DNA from: CAVPWP01 sp050789285
GTDB lineage: Bacteria; Pseudomonadota; Alphaproteobacteria; Rhodobacterales; Rhodobacteraceae
Direction of reading: 5' to 3'
Assembly (NCBI RefSeq): GCF_050789285.1
Contig: NZ_JBOUVX010000003.1
Coordinates: forward strand, 659,094-723,093
Length of the DNA: 64,000 nucleotides
Part shown: in pieces, positions 25,995-34,168 of the stretch
How positions within the stretch are numbered: position 1 is the first letter of the stretch
How the letters are laid out: every line of letters starts with the position of its first letter
Program-made: the position numbers and the translations under genes
The notes under the pieces: model-generated
Seen by the model: the letters and a program-made list of their open reading frames with translations, nothing else
Databases searched by the model: none
What the model was told of the DNA's origin: nothing

Positions 25995-27415
25995 TCCTTA
26001 CCTTCTCAGACCTCCGGACCATGCCGGAACGGACCTATGACGTCGTGGTCATCGGGTCCGGTCCCGCCGGGCTCACCACCGCGCTGGAGCTTGGGCGGAA
26101 GAACAGGCGCGTGCTTGTCCTCGAAGGTGGTGAGGAAGCCTTCAGCGACCAGTCTCAGGACGTCTACATCGGCGAAACGATCGGAGACACCTACTTCGAT
26201 CTGGACATCACGCGCCTTCGGCAATTCGGGGGGTCGTCCAATCACTGGGGCGGGTTCTGCAGAACGCTCGACGCCTCGGATTTCGAAAAGCGCCTCGACT
26301 CGGAAATCCTCCAATGGCCGATCAGGAAGGGGGACCTTGATCCCTATCTCGAGCGCACCCAGGAAATCCTCGAGATCGAACCTCAACCCGAGGACAGGGT
26401 CTTCAACGACGCCTTCGGGATACGACAGATCTTCTGGACATTCTCTCCGCCGGTGCGCTTCGCCACCAAGTATCGCGACGAACTTGCGCAGTCGCAGACG
26501 ATCGACCTTTGCCTCGGGGCCAACCTGACCGGCTTCGACGTGGTGGACGACCTGGTGTCCGGTGTGCGCGTCAGTGACTACGGCGGCAACGCCGTGACGG
26601 TGTCGGGCGACACCTATGTGCTGGCGTGCGGGGGGCTTGAAAACAGCCGCGTTCTGCTTGCCGCGAACCGAGAGCACGGCGGCAAGTTCGTCGATCCGCG
26701 AACGCCGCTCGGGCGGTACTGGATGGAGCACCCCCATTTCTGGGTCGGCAACCTCGTCCTGCCCGACGATTTCCCTGAGGATTCCGTCTTCGGACTGACC
26801 GCGGACGAGCAGGCCAGGCTGGGCATCCTCAACTGCGGCCTGCGCGTGGGCCGCATCAAGGAAATGAACCGGGGCTGGGTCAAGGAGGCCGCGTCCTCCA
26901 TCGCCTGCATCGCCCCCGAACTGGGACAACGAACCTATGCCGCTTTCGGCAGACTTCTCATCTGCGGGGCGTCGGTGCGGGCCGCCTGGGAACAAGAGCC
27001 GCGGTTCGAGAACAAAGTGGCCCTGTCGGAACGCGACGTGGACCAGTTCGGAATACCCAGGATTGAGTTGAACTGGTCGAAATCAGAGCTTGACCGCGAA
27101 ACGGTGCTCATGACCTTCGTCCAGTTCGGCACCTTCCTGGCGGAAGAGGACATCGGGCGGGCACGCCTGTCGCGATGGCTGCGCAACGGCGACGCCTACC
27201 CGGACGATGATGAACTGGCAGGGCACCATCATATGGGCGGAACCAGGATGGCCGACAGACCGGATCTTGGGGTTGTCGACCGCAACTGCCGCGCCTTCGG
27301 CCGGCGCAATCTTTACGTCGCGGGGTCTTCGGTCTTTCCCACCAGCGGCATGGCCAATCCTACGATGACAATCGTGCAGCTCTCGCTTCGGCTGGCCGAT
27401 CACCTGTCGGCCTGA
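25991..27415 (+). CDS. GMC-family FAD oxidoreductase
   Basis: This encodes about 474 residues. The N terminus has YDVVVIGSGPAGLTTALELG, an FAD-binding Rossmann fold. The middle has GGSSNHWGGFCRTLD, and the C terminus has the GMC signature GHHHMGGTRMADRP followed by NLYVAGSSVFPTSGMANPT. The histidines of HHHMGG should be catalytic. It should oxidise an alcohol or sugar alcohol, with the acceptor unknown. I prefer the TTG at 25991, with AGGGAC upstream and overlap with the microprotein stop, giving MILTFSDLR. A GTG at 25925 or the ATG at 26021 are alternatives. Codon choice is a little less GC-biased than in neighbours, which may hint at transfer. Confidence 0.88.
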   Translation: MILTFSDLRTMPERTYDVVVIGSGPAGLTTALELGRKNRRVLVLEGGEEAFSDQSQDVYIGETIGDTYFDLDITRLRQFGGSSNHWGGFCRTLDASDFEKRLDSEILQWPIRKGDLDPYLERTQEILEIEPQPEDRVFNDAFGIRQIFWTFSPPVRFATKYRDELAQSQTIDLCLGANLTGFDVVDDLVSGVRVSDYGGNAVTVSGDTYVLACGGLENSRVLLAANREHGGKFVDPRTPLGRYWMEHPHFWVGNLVLPDDFPEDSVFGLTADEQARLGILNCGLRVGRIKEMNRGWVKEAASSIACIAPELGQRTYAAFGRLLICGASVRAAWEQEPRFENKVALSERDVDQFGIPRIELNWSKSELDRETVLMTFVQFGTFLAEEDIGRARLSRWLRNGDAYPDDDELAGHHHMGGTRMADRPDLGVVDRNCRAFGRRNLYVAGSSVFPTSGMANPTMTIVQLSLRLADHLSA

Positions 27416-27488
27416 TCACCTGCATGGGAACCCGGACATCGGGTGGTGCGGCCTCGGCCCACGGCCGAACGGGCCCGCGCCCCAGGCG

Positions 27489-28823
27489 TCAGGCTGACAG
27501 GTCGATCACGCGTCCAAACGGCGGGCGTGGCGCCGCGATGGCCTCGGGCACGGCCCAAAGCACCGGCAGACGGCGCGGCGCGGGTCCGAAGGCGCCGTCG
27601 AGATCGGTGAGGATCACGAGGATCGAGGGGGCCAGCGCCTCGGCCGCGGCGACCACGCCGGCGAAGGAGGTCCCGCCGCCCCCCGTCAGGTTCAGCCGCG
27701 CGATTTCGCGCGTCCAGTCGCGGCCCGCGATGCGGGTGCTGCTGCGCACCTCGTCGTCGAAGGCAAGCACATGGACCTCGGCCCCGGTTCGCGCGCCGAT
27801 CCCCGCGATCTCGGCCCCGAAGCGCGTCAGCCGCCCCTCGTCGATCGAGCCCGACACGTCGATGCCCACCGCGATACGCGGGACGGCCCGGCGCCTTTGA
27901 ACCGCGGCCTCGAACGCCGGCGACGTCCGGCCTCGGGACCGGGCGTCGGAGTCCCCCGCCAGCCAGCGGTTCGACGGGCGGAAATGGCCGGGCCTCGGGC
28001 CTTCGGTCACCGCGCGGGTCAGCAGGCCGCGCAGGTGCCGCTCCCACGGGGTGGTCGGCGGACGGATGTCCGCGATCCCGCGCACGATCATGCCGATCCC
28101 GCGGCCCGCAGCGCGTCCCTGATGCATGGCGCGCGCGACGCGCTGGCGCCAATCCGCGTCGTCCTCGGCCGTGCGGGCGCGCTCACCGTCCGGGCCGCCG
28201 GGTGCAAGGTCGGCGGAATAGCCCTGCGTCGCGGCCCAGACCTTGAGCTCCTGCGCGCCGTCACGATCTCCTTCCGCCCCGCCGCTGCGCCGGCTCGCCC
28301 CCTTGCCGGGCCGCCCACGGGCCGCGGCAAGCCGCAGGAATAGCCGCTCGGCGTCAAGCCGGGCCAGCGCCTCGCGCCCCGCGTCCGTTTCGCCGAAGGC
28401 CTCGCGCAGAAGCCCGTCCAGCGTCACGAAGGGACGTGGAAGGATGTATCCGGACGCCAGAAGCGCTTCGTTTACAATGGCATCCGCGGCGATATTGAAC
28501 AGGTCGAGGTCGAAACTCCCGCCTTGCCGCGCCGCCAGGGTGGCGGCGCGGGGCGCATGACGGAACGCCACGTGCAGGATGTGATGCGCCGCGACCCCGA
28601 CCTGGTGGGCCAGCGTCAATTGCTCGAACAGAGGCCCGTACCGAATTGAAATTGAGTCGCTTTCAGCCATCGCCACGGCATCGTCGTCACGATGCCGGCA
28701 CCAGAGCGACAGCGCGGCAAGCGCCGGGTCCGTCTCGGCCAGCGAGGCCAGCGCCCGAACCGCGCGGCGCGCGTGAAAATGCCCCCCGTTAGCCAAGCCC
28801 GGCGGCCCGTCGTTCGGCGGCAT
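27489..28823 (-). CDS. VWA-domain protein with degenerate metallopeptidase-like N terminus (DUF2201-like)
   Basis: This encodes 444 residues. The C-terminal third is a von Willebrand A-type domain with the metal-site motif IGIDVSGSID and LTGGGGTSFAGV. The N-terminal half looks like the putative metallopeptidase domain that accompanies this VWA type, but its HExxH motif reads HHILH (VAAHHILHVAFRH), with the glutamate replaced, so peptidase activity is doubtful. The centre is a charged, disordered linker. It follows the MoxR-type ATPase with an overlap of about 35 bases. Such MoxR-VWA pairs act as chaperones or metal inserters, and the client is unknown. The start is uncertain: a TTG at 28796 is an alternative. 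Confidence 0.85.
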   Translation of the reverse strand: MPPNDGPPGLANGGHFHARRAVRALASLAETDPALAALSLWCRHRDDDAVAMAESDSISIRYGPLFEQLTLAHQVGVAAHHILHVAFRHAPRAATLAARQGGSFDLDLFNIAADAIVNEALLASGYILPRPFVTLDGLLREAFGETDAGREALARLDAERLFLRLAAARGRPGKGASRRSGGAEGDRDGAQELKVWAATQGYSADLAPGGPDGERARTAEDDADWRQRVARAMHQGRAAGRGIGMIVRGIADIRPPTTPWERHLRGLLTRAVTEGPRPGHFRPSNRWLAGDSDARSRGRTSPAFEAAVQRRRAVPRIAVGIDVSGSIDEGRLTRFGAEIAGIGARTGAEVHVLAFDDEVRSSTRIAGRDWTREIARLNLTGGGGTSFAGVVAAAEALAPSILVILTDLDGAFGPAPRRLPVLWAVPEAIAAPRPPFGRVIDLSA

Positions 28824-29907
28824 AGTCGGCGTAGGCCGGATGGTCGAGGAACGCCTGCTCCAGCCCTGCGTCGAGTCCCTTGGCGATCAGAAGTTCGAAG
28901 CCGTGGGTGCAAAGTTCGGTCAGGGGCAGCGCGCCGAAGCCGTCGCCCGGGCGCAGTTGGTCGAGACGGCGAATATCGGCCAGGATCGCGATCACCTCGG
29001 GCGCGGTGTCCGCGTCAAGCGTGCCGACCAGCCCGTAAACAAGCGCCGCCAGACCGTGCAGCGTGCCGGGATAAAGCGCCACGCGCTCGGCCCCCCGGGC
29101 CACGATCATCTCGTCCACGCGCACGGTCGCCGCGATCTCGTCGGCCACAAGGGCGAAGTCCGCTCCGATCGCCTCGCCCACCGTGCCCGCCACCATCATG
29201 TTCCGGATGCGCCGGTCGGGAACCGAGTGCGCAATCTGGCTGACCCGTTCCCACGACCGCGGCGTCGCCGCGATCATGTCGCCGCGCGACAGCGCCTCTT
29301 CGGTGGTTTCCAGCAGGTCGGGACGGGTGCGGATGAAGGCGATCACCGCCGGATGCATCCCCTTGGGAACCGCGAAGTTGCGCAGCCAGTCGTCGGCGCT
29401 GGCCTCGACCAGAAGATGCACAAGCCGGTCGCTCAGACCTGTGCCCATCTCATAGGCGATGGCACCGTCCTCGACCGTGTTGCCGGCCGCGACCAGGAAC
29501 ACGCTGTCGGGCAACCGGTGCCGGCCCACGCGGCGCTCCTGCAGCAGGCCATAGACCGTGGGCTGAAGAGTAGGCGACGCGGCAGTCAGTTCGTCGAGGA
29601 ACAGGACCGAGGGGTGCGCGGAATCGTCCGGCAGGTCCTCGGGCCGGTACCACAGCGTCCGCTTTGCCGCGTGGTCGTAATAGGGCAAGCCACGCAGGTC
29701 CTGCGGCTCGATCGTGGTCAGGCGCAGATCGAAGAACTGCGCGCCGATGCGGCGGGCAAGTTCTTCCACCACCTGCGTCTTGCCGACGCCCGGCCGCCCG
29801 TGCAGCATGAACGACGCGCGCATCCCTCCGGCCTTCTGCGCCTCCCACCCCGCCAAAAGCACGGCAAGCGCATCGCCCGCCGACACCCGCATCGCGTTGA
29901 CCGTCAT
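28789..29907 (-). CDS. MoxR-type AAA+ ATPase
   Basis: This encodes 372 residues. Walker A is GRPGVGKT at about residues 36-43, Walker B is VLFLDELTAA and sensor motifs follow (FLVAAGNTVEDGA). This is the MoxR branch of AAA+ proteins, which remodel or activate other proteins together with VWA-domain partners, and the partner is the next gene. I start at the ATG at 29907 after GGAGGGG. The open frame upstream is not needed. The C-terminal part is helical. The pair probably forms one transcript. Confidence 0.9.
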   Translation of the reverse strand: MTVNAMRVSAGDALAVLLAGWEAQKAGGMRASFMLHGRPGVGKTQVVEELARRIGAQFFDLRLTTIEPQDLRGLPYYDHAAKRTLWYRPEDLPDDSAHPSVLFLDELTAASPTLQPTVYGLLQERRVGRHRLPDSVFLVAAGNTVEDGAIAYEMGTGLSDRLVHLLVEASADDWLRNFAVPKGMHPAVIAFIRTRPDLLETTEEALSRGDMIAATPRSWERVSQIAHSVPDRRIRNMMVAGTVGEAIGADFALVADEIAATVRVDEMIVARGAERVALYPGTLHGLAALVYGLVGTLDADTAPEVIAILADIRRLDQLRPGDGFGALPLTELCTHGFELLIAKGLDAGLEQAFLDHPAYADYAAERRAAGLG

Positions 29908-30022
29908 TACCCCTCCTGGCGTTTCCCGCACATATCTGGCGCGGAAAGGGCGTGAGTCGAGCGCCGGGCGCGCACCCCTGAATGGTTTGCTGCGCGCAGG
30001 AACACAGCTACACAATTCAGCC

Positions 30023-30210
30023 GCAATCCTGTAGTATCAACGCACAGATGGCGCTTCGGCGCGAAGCACTCTGGAACGGCGGCGACTTCAGAACCGCAGA
30101 CCAGGGATCGAGCGGCAGCGCACAGACGATATTCCGCAACCGTCCTTCCGGGACGGACGCGAACCGGTTCCTCCCTGACTGGACAGGCCGCGCATGCGCG
30201 GCCTTTTTTT
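30023..30210 (+). ncRNA. candidate small RNA with strong terminator
   Basis: The 317 bases between 29908 and 30224 hold no convincing gene but several signs of a structured RNA. A GCGC-TTCG-GCGC hairpin lies near 30052-30063, CCGTCC-TTCC-GGGACGG near 30140-30156, an unpaired CCTCCCTGACTGG just before the end, and a GC-rich hairpin with seven Ts closes the unit. A possible promoter is TTGCTG (29987-29992), 18 bases, CACAAT (30011-30016), which sets the 5' end only roughly. I cannot match it to a known RNA. A reading frame through it (ATG at 30048) would run past the terminator and shows no protein-like pattern. Confidence 0.5.
30185..30210 (+). terminator. strong intrinsic terminator
   Basis: The near-perfect palindrome AGGCCGCG-CATG-CGCGGCCT (30185-30204) is followed by a run of Ts to 30210. 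It cannot end the flanking genes, both of which read on the other strand, so it implies a plus-strand transcript upstream. Confidence 0.85.
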
Positions 30211-30224
30211 GGGTGCCCCCCTTC

Positions 30225-30890
30225 CTAGGCCGCGATCGGTTCGATCAGCCGCGGCCCACTGGCGCGGTTCGAGTTCACCGCCGGATCGACCCGGTGGAAA
30301 TCGAAAACGCCGTCAGGCGCGGGATGCATGAGGGTCGCCGCCCCCTTGCCGGCCTCGCCAAGCCAGAGCGGCCAGTCGGCCGCCTCGATCGACAGCGGCA
30401 TCCGGTGATGGATATGGGCCAGCGACGGCGCGGCATCGGTGGTGACGATGGCGCAGGTCTGAAGACGCTCGCCCTCGCGTTCCCAAGCCTGCCAGACGCC
30501 TCCGAAGGCCACTGGCGCACCATCGGCGCGATGGATGTACCAGGGCAGACGGCGATCGTCCCTGTCCTTCGTCCATTCGTAGAATCCCGAAGCCGGGATC
30601 AGGCAACGCCGCTCGCGGCAGGCGGCGCGGAAGGCGGGCTTCTCGGCCAGCGTGTCGGCCCGGGCATTGATCAGAAGCGGCCCGTCGGCCGGGGTCTTGT
30701 ACCAATGCGGCAGAAACCCCCAGCGCATCGCCTGCAACCGCCGGCCGCCTTCGTCCGAGGTCACCACATGCACCGCCTGCGTCGGGCAGATGTTGAAGTT
30801 CGGGACCGGTGGCAGGTCGTTCGAAGGCGCAGCCTCGAACAGCTGCGCCAGCGCCTCGCTCGGGTGGGTCAGGACGAAACGGCCGCACAT
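30225..30890 (-). CDS. SOS-response-associated peptidase/abasic-site crosslinker (HMCES/YedK family)
   Basis: This encodes 221 residues. The family hallmark is Cys2 right after the start methionine (MCGRFVLT), which crosslinks to abasic sites in single-stranded DNA. Other conserved parts are FNICPTQ, INARADT, the GFYEW motif with the catalytic glutamate, and HHRMP with the active histidine. All are present, so the protein should be active in shielding abasic sites. The start is fixed by the need for Cys2. It is a single-gene unit downstream of the candidate small RNA on the opposite strand. Confidence 0.94.
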   Translation of the reverse strand: MCGRFVLTHPSEALAQLFEAAPSNDLPPVPNFNICPTQAVHVVTSDEGGRRLQAMRWGFLPHWYKTPADGPLLINARADTLAEKPAFRAACRERRCLIPASGFYEWTKDRDDRRLPWYIHRADGAPVAFGGVWQAWEREGERLQTCAIVTTDAAPSLAHIHHRMPLSIEAADWPLWLGEAGKGAATLMHPAPDGVFDFHRVDPAVNSNRASGPRLIEPIAA

Positions 30891-30979
30891 GGGCGAAAGC
30901 CTAGCGCGGGGGCGGTCGAAAGAAAACGGGGCGCGCCACTCCGGACGCGTCCCGCCTTAGGCCTTTGGTCTGTCTCGGG

Positions 30980-32584
30980 TCACTCGACCCGGACGATCCG
31001 CCCGTCGATGTAGGGCGTGTAGGTGCCACCCATCGCCGCGATGTAGTCGGCCAGGACCATCTCGAGGCCGGGGCCGAAGTCGTAGGGGTTCATGCCTTCA
31101 CGGAACATGCGATAGCCGTCGCCGCCATTGCGCATGTAGTCGTTGGTGACCACGCCATAGACCGTGGCGGGGTCGATCGGCACCCAGCCGTCGCCGTCTG
31201 CCACCATGACATCGAGGATGCGGCTGCCCGGTTCGTTCGAGGCCTTCCAGCTGTACTTCAGGCCCGCGACCTGCGGGAAGCGGCCGGCGCCGTCCTCGAC
31301 CTGGCTCACGCCGTTCTCGAGCGCGTCGATGATCATCTGGCCCGTCGCCTCGAAGGTGGCGAGGGTGTTCTGGAACGGCAGCACCGTCAGGACCTCGCCC
31401 ATGGTGATCTCGCCCGCGTCGATCGACGCGCGCAGACCGCCGCCGTTCTGGATGGCGATGGTCACGCCCTGATCCCTGACCCGGTCCAGCATCGCGTCGG
31501 CGACAAGATTGCCCATCGGGCATTCCACCGCGCGGCAGACCGTCCGGTCCCCTTCGATCATCTCGGCGGCGGTGCCGACGACCTGCGCCTTCAGCTCTTC
31601 GATCGGGCCGCCAAGCTCGGCCACGCGGGCGGCGATCTCGGGGTTTTCCTCGACCGAGGCGTCAAGCACGATCGTGTCGCCGGCCGCATAGACAAGGTTG
31701 CCCGCGTCGTCGAAGGTCAACTCGAGGTGGCCGAGGTACTTCGAATAGGCGCCCGCCTGCACCACGGGAACCAGCGTGCCGTCGCCCTGGCTGACCCAGG
31801 TCGGATAGGCGCCCTGGCGCGCGGGGTCCGAGGACGACAGGTAGGTGTGCGAATGCCCGCCCACCACCGCGTCGACCCCGGCCACGGCGCCGGCGATGTC
31901 GATGTCCTTGGGAAGGCCCACGTGGGTCAGGGCGATGATCTTGGTCACGCCCTCGGCCTGAAGCGTCGCCACATCGGCGGCAAGGCTGTCGATCTCGTCC
32001 TGGAAGATGACGTTCGGCCCGGGCGACGAGGTCTCGACCGTGTCGGTGGCCAGCGCCGAGATGATCCCGATCTTCTCGCCGCCCACCTCGAGCACGACGT
32101 GGTTGTCGACCTTGCCGTTCAGAAGGTTCGACTGGCTCAAGTCGAGGTTGCCCGAGATCACCGGGAACTCGACCACGTCGACGAATTCGGCCAGCTTCTC
32201 GGGGCCGTCGTCGAATTCGTGGTTGCCCACCGCCATCGCGTCGAAGCCGATCGCGTTCATGAACTCGGCCTCGGCCGCACCCTTGTAGGTCGTGTACATG
32301 AGCGAGCCCTGGAACTGGTCGCCGGCGTCAAGCACGATCACGTTCTCGCCCGCCGCGGTCAGCGCGTCGCGAAGCTCGTTGATCTTGGTGTAAAGGCGGG
32401 CCACGCCGCCGAAGCACTTGTTCTCGGCCTTGTCGTCGGCCGAACAGGTCGAGCCGAAGGCGTTGATCGGCTCGATCCGGCTGTGCATGTCGTTGATGTG
32501 CAGGACGTGCAGCGTGTAGTCGGCCGAAGCCTGCGTCGCCATCAAGGCGGTGAAGGCTGCGCCGCAAAGCAGACGTGCGGTCAT
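30980..32584 (-). CDS. periplasmic 5'-nucleotidase/2',3'-cyclic phosphodiesterase family
   Basis: This encodes 534 residues. A signal peptide (MTARLLCGAAFTALMATQASA) is followed by the metallophosphatase domain: HINDMHSRIEP, DAGDQFQGSL, GNHEFDDGPE and GGHSHTYL, which together form a two-metal site. The C-terminal 5'-nucleotidase domain supplies substrate binding (NGGGLRASIDAGEI). It should release nucleoside or phosphate from nucleotides in the periplasm for scavenging. The start at 32584 is set by the signal peptide. The upstream open frame is a GC-rich artefact. No metal- or phosphate-responsive site is obvious. Confidence 0.93.
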   Translation of the reverse strand: MTARLLCGAAFTALMATQASADYTLHVLHINDMHSRIEPINAFGSTCSADDKAENKCFGGVARLYTKINELRDALTAAGENVIVLDAGDQFQGSLMYTTYKGAAEAEFMNAIGFDAMAVGNHEFDDGPEKLAEFVDVVEFPVISGNLDLSQSNLLNGKVDNHVVLEVGGEKIGIISALATDTVETSSPGPNVIFQDEIDSLAADVATLQAEGVTKIIALTHVGLPKDIDIAGAVAGVDAVVGGHSHTYLSSSDPARQGAYPTWVSQGDGTLVPVVQAGAYSKYLGHLELTFDDAGNLVYAAGDTIVLDASVEENPEIAARVAELGGPIEELKAQVVGTAAEMIEGDRTVCRAVECPMGNLVADAMLDRVRDQGVTIAIQNGGGLRASIDAGEITMGEVLTVLPFQNTLATFEATGQMIIDALENGVSQVEDGAGRFPQVAGLKYSWKASNEPGSRILDVMVADGDGWVPIDPATVYGVVTNDYMRNGGDGYRMFREGMNPYDFGPGLEMVLADYIAAMGGTYTPYIDGRIVRVE

Positions 32585-32756
32585 TTTTCGAGACTCCCTG
32601 TGGTCTTCCGGTACGGGTGATGGGGAAAGACTGTCGTCATATGCCGCCGGTGTCAAAGGGGGAACGTCCGCGGGTCCAGTCCCGGCGCGGGCGCTGCGCG
32701 CATCTTGGGCCGCCTGCCCCTTGACGCGCCGGGGGCGCTCGCGCGAAGAGCAGTGC

Positions 32757-33095
32757 ATGCTCATCTTCAAGATCTTCCGCGCCGAAGAATTCGCGGCCTT
32801 CGACGCCGCAGGCGCCTCGCGCGGGGCGCCCGTCGACCTTGCCGACGGCTATATCCACTTCTCGACCGCCGCCCAGGTGGCCGAGACAGCCGCGAAACAC
32901 TTCGCCGGCGAGGACGACCTTGTGCTTCTGGCGCTCGACGCCGACCGGCTGGGCGCGGACCTTCGGTGGGAGCCCTCGCGCGGCGGACAGCTTTTCCCGC
33001 ACCTTTACCGCGACCTGCGCCGTGCCGACGTGCTGTGGTGCCGGCCGCTGACCCTTGGCCCGGACGGCCATCGCCTGCCGGACCTGTCGGCATGA
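32757..33095 (+). CDS. DUF952-family protein
   Basis: This encodes 112 residues. The motif DLADGYIHFSTAAQVAETA is typical of DUF952, a small soluble family of unknown function, along with LVLLALDADRLG and FPHLYRDL. The stop overlaps the pyrD start (ATGA), so the two are co-translated. In many alphaproteobacteria this family sits directly upstream of pyrD, but no role in pyrimidine synthesis is shown by the sequence. I start at the ATG at 32757, which gives the family N terminus MLIFKIFR. Confidence 0.9.
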   Translation: MLIFKIFRAEEFAAFDAAGASRGAPVDLADGYIHFSTAAQVAETAAKHFAGEDDLVLLALDADRLGADLRWEPSRGGQLFPHLYRDLRRADVLWCRPLTLGPDGHRLPDLSA

Positions 33096-34168
33096 GCCTT
33101 GTCGAGAAGGCGGGCCTTGCCGTTCTGCGCCGTCTCGACCCCGAGGTGGCCCACGGGCTGTCGATCCGGGCGTTGAGGACGGGTCTGGCCGGGGGTCTGG
33201 CCGGCGCGATGGGGCCGGTCACCGCACCGCGTCTGGGTACGACCCTTGCGGGGCTTCAGTTGGCCAATCCCGTGGGCCTTGCCGCGGGCTACGACAAGAA
33301 CGCCGAGGCGCTGGCACCGCTGATGCGGGCGGGCTTCGGCTTTCTCGAAGTGGGCGCCGCGACGCCCCGCCCGCAGGACGGCAATCCCCGCCCCCGCCTT
33401 TACCGCCTGACCGAAGACCGCGCCGCGATCAACCGCTTCGGCTTCAACAACCAGGGCGCCGAGGTCATCGCCGCCCGCCTTGCCGCGCGCCCGAAGGGCA
33501 TTCCGGTGGGTCTGAACCTTGGCGCGAACAAGGACAGCCCCGACCGCGCGGCGGATTTCGCCGAGGTGCTGCGTCTGTGCGGGCCGCATGTGGATTTCGC
33601 GACCGTCAACGTCTCGTCCCCCAACACCGAGGCGCTGCGCGACCTTCAGGGCAAGGCCGCCCTGTCGGCGCTACTGGCCGGGGTGATGGCGGCGCGCGCG
33701 GCCCTGCCCCGTCCAGTGCCCATCTTCCTCAAGATCGCGCCCGACCTGACGGCGGCCGAGATCGCGGATATCGCCGAGGTCGCCCTTGACGCGCGCATCG
33801 ACGCCATCGTGGCCACCAACACCACCCTGCGCCGCGAGGGGCTGAAAAGCCCCCATGCGGGCGAGACGGGCGGGTTGTCCGGCGCGCCACTGTTCGAGAT
33901 GTCGACGCGGGTGCTCGCGCGGCTGTCGGTCGAAACCGGCGGCAGGGTCCCGCTTGTGGGCGTCGGCGGCATTGGCTCGGCCGAACAGGCCTATGCCAAG
34001 ATCCGCGCCGGTGCCTCGGCCGTGCAGCTTTACACGGCGATGGTCTATCAGGGCCTTTCGGTCGTGCGCCAGGTCGCGCTGGGCCTCGACGCGCTGCTGG
34101 CGCGCGACGGGTTCGCCAATGTCGCCGACGCGGTGGGCACCGGCCGCGCCGATTGGCTGTCCGACTAG
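33092..34168 (+). CDS. pyrD: dihydroorotate dehydrogenase (quinone, class 2)
   Basis: This encodes 358 residues. It oxidises dihydroorotate to orotate in pyrimidine synthesis, passing electrons to ubiquinone at the inner membrane. Class 2 signs are the N-terminal amphipathic extension (residues 1-40) and the active-site serine region NVSSPNTEALRDLQ. FMN contacts are in NRFGFNNQGAEV, KIAPDL and GVGGIGSAEQAYAKIRAGAS. The start overlaps the DUF952 stop by 4 bases. The 3' end overlaps the convergent MATE gene by 4 bases. Confidence 0.96.
   Translation: MSLVEKAGLAVLRRLDPEVAHGLSIRALRTGLAGGLAGAMGPVTAPRLGTTLAGLQLANPVGLAAGYDKNAEALAPLMRAGFGFLEVGAATPRPQDGNPRPRLYRLTEDRAAINRFGFNNQGAEVIAARLAARPKGIPVGLNLGANKDSPDRAADFAEVLRLCGPHVDFATVNVSSPNTEALRDLQGKAALSALLAGVMAARAALPRPVPIFLKIAPDLTAAEIADIAEVALDARIDAIVATNTTLRREGLKSPHAGETGGLSGAPLFEMSTRVLARLSVETGGRVPLVGVGGIGSAEQAYAKIRAGASAVQLYTAMVYQGLSVVRQVALGLDALLARDGFANVADAVGTGRADWLSD

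Noticed and set aside
30048..31013. A plus-strand reading frame starting inside the candidate small RNA
   Set aside because: It would have to pass the strong terminator at 30185-30210 and then run antisense to the YedK gene. The translated residues show no domain.
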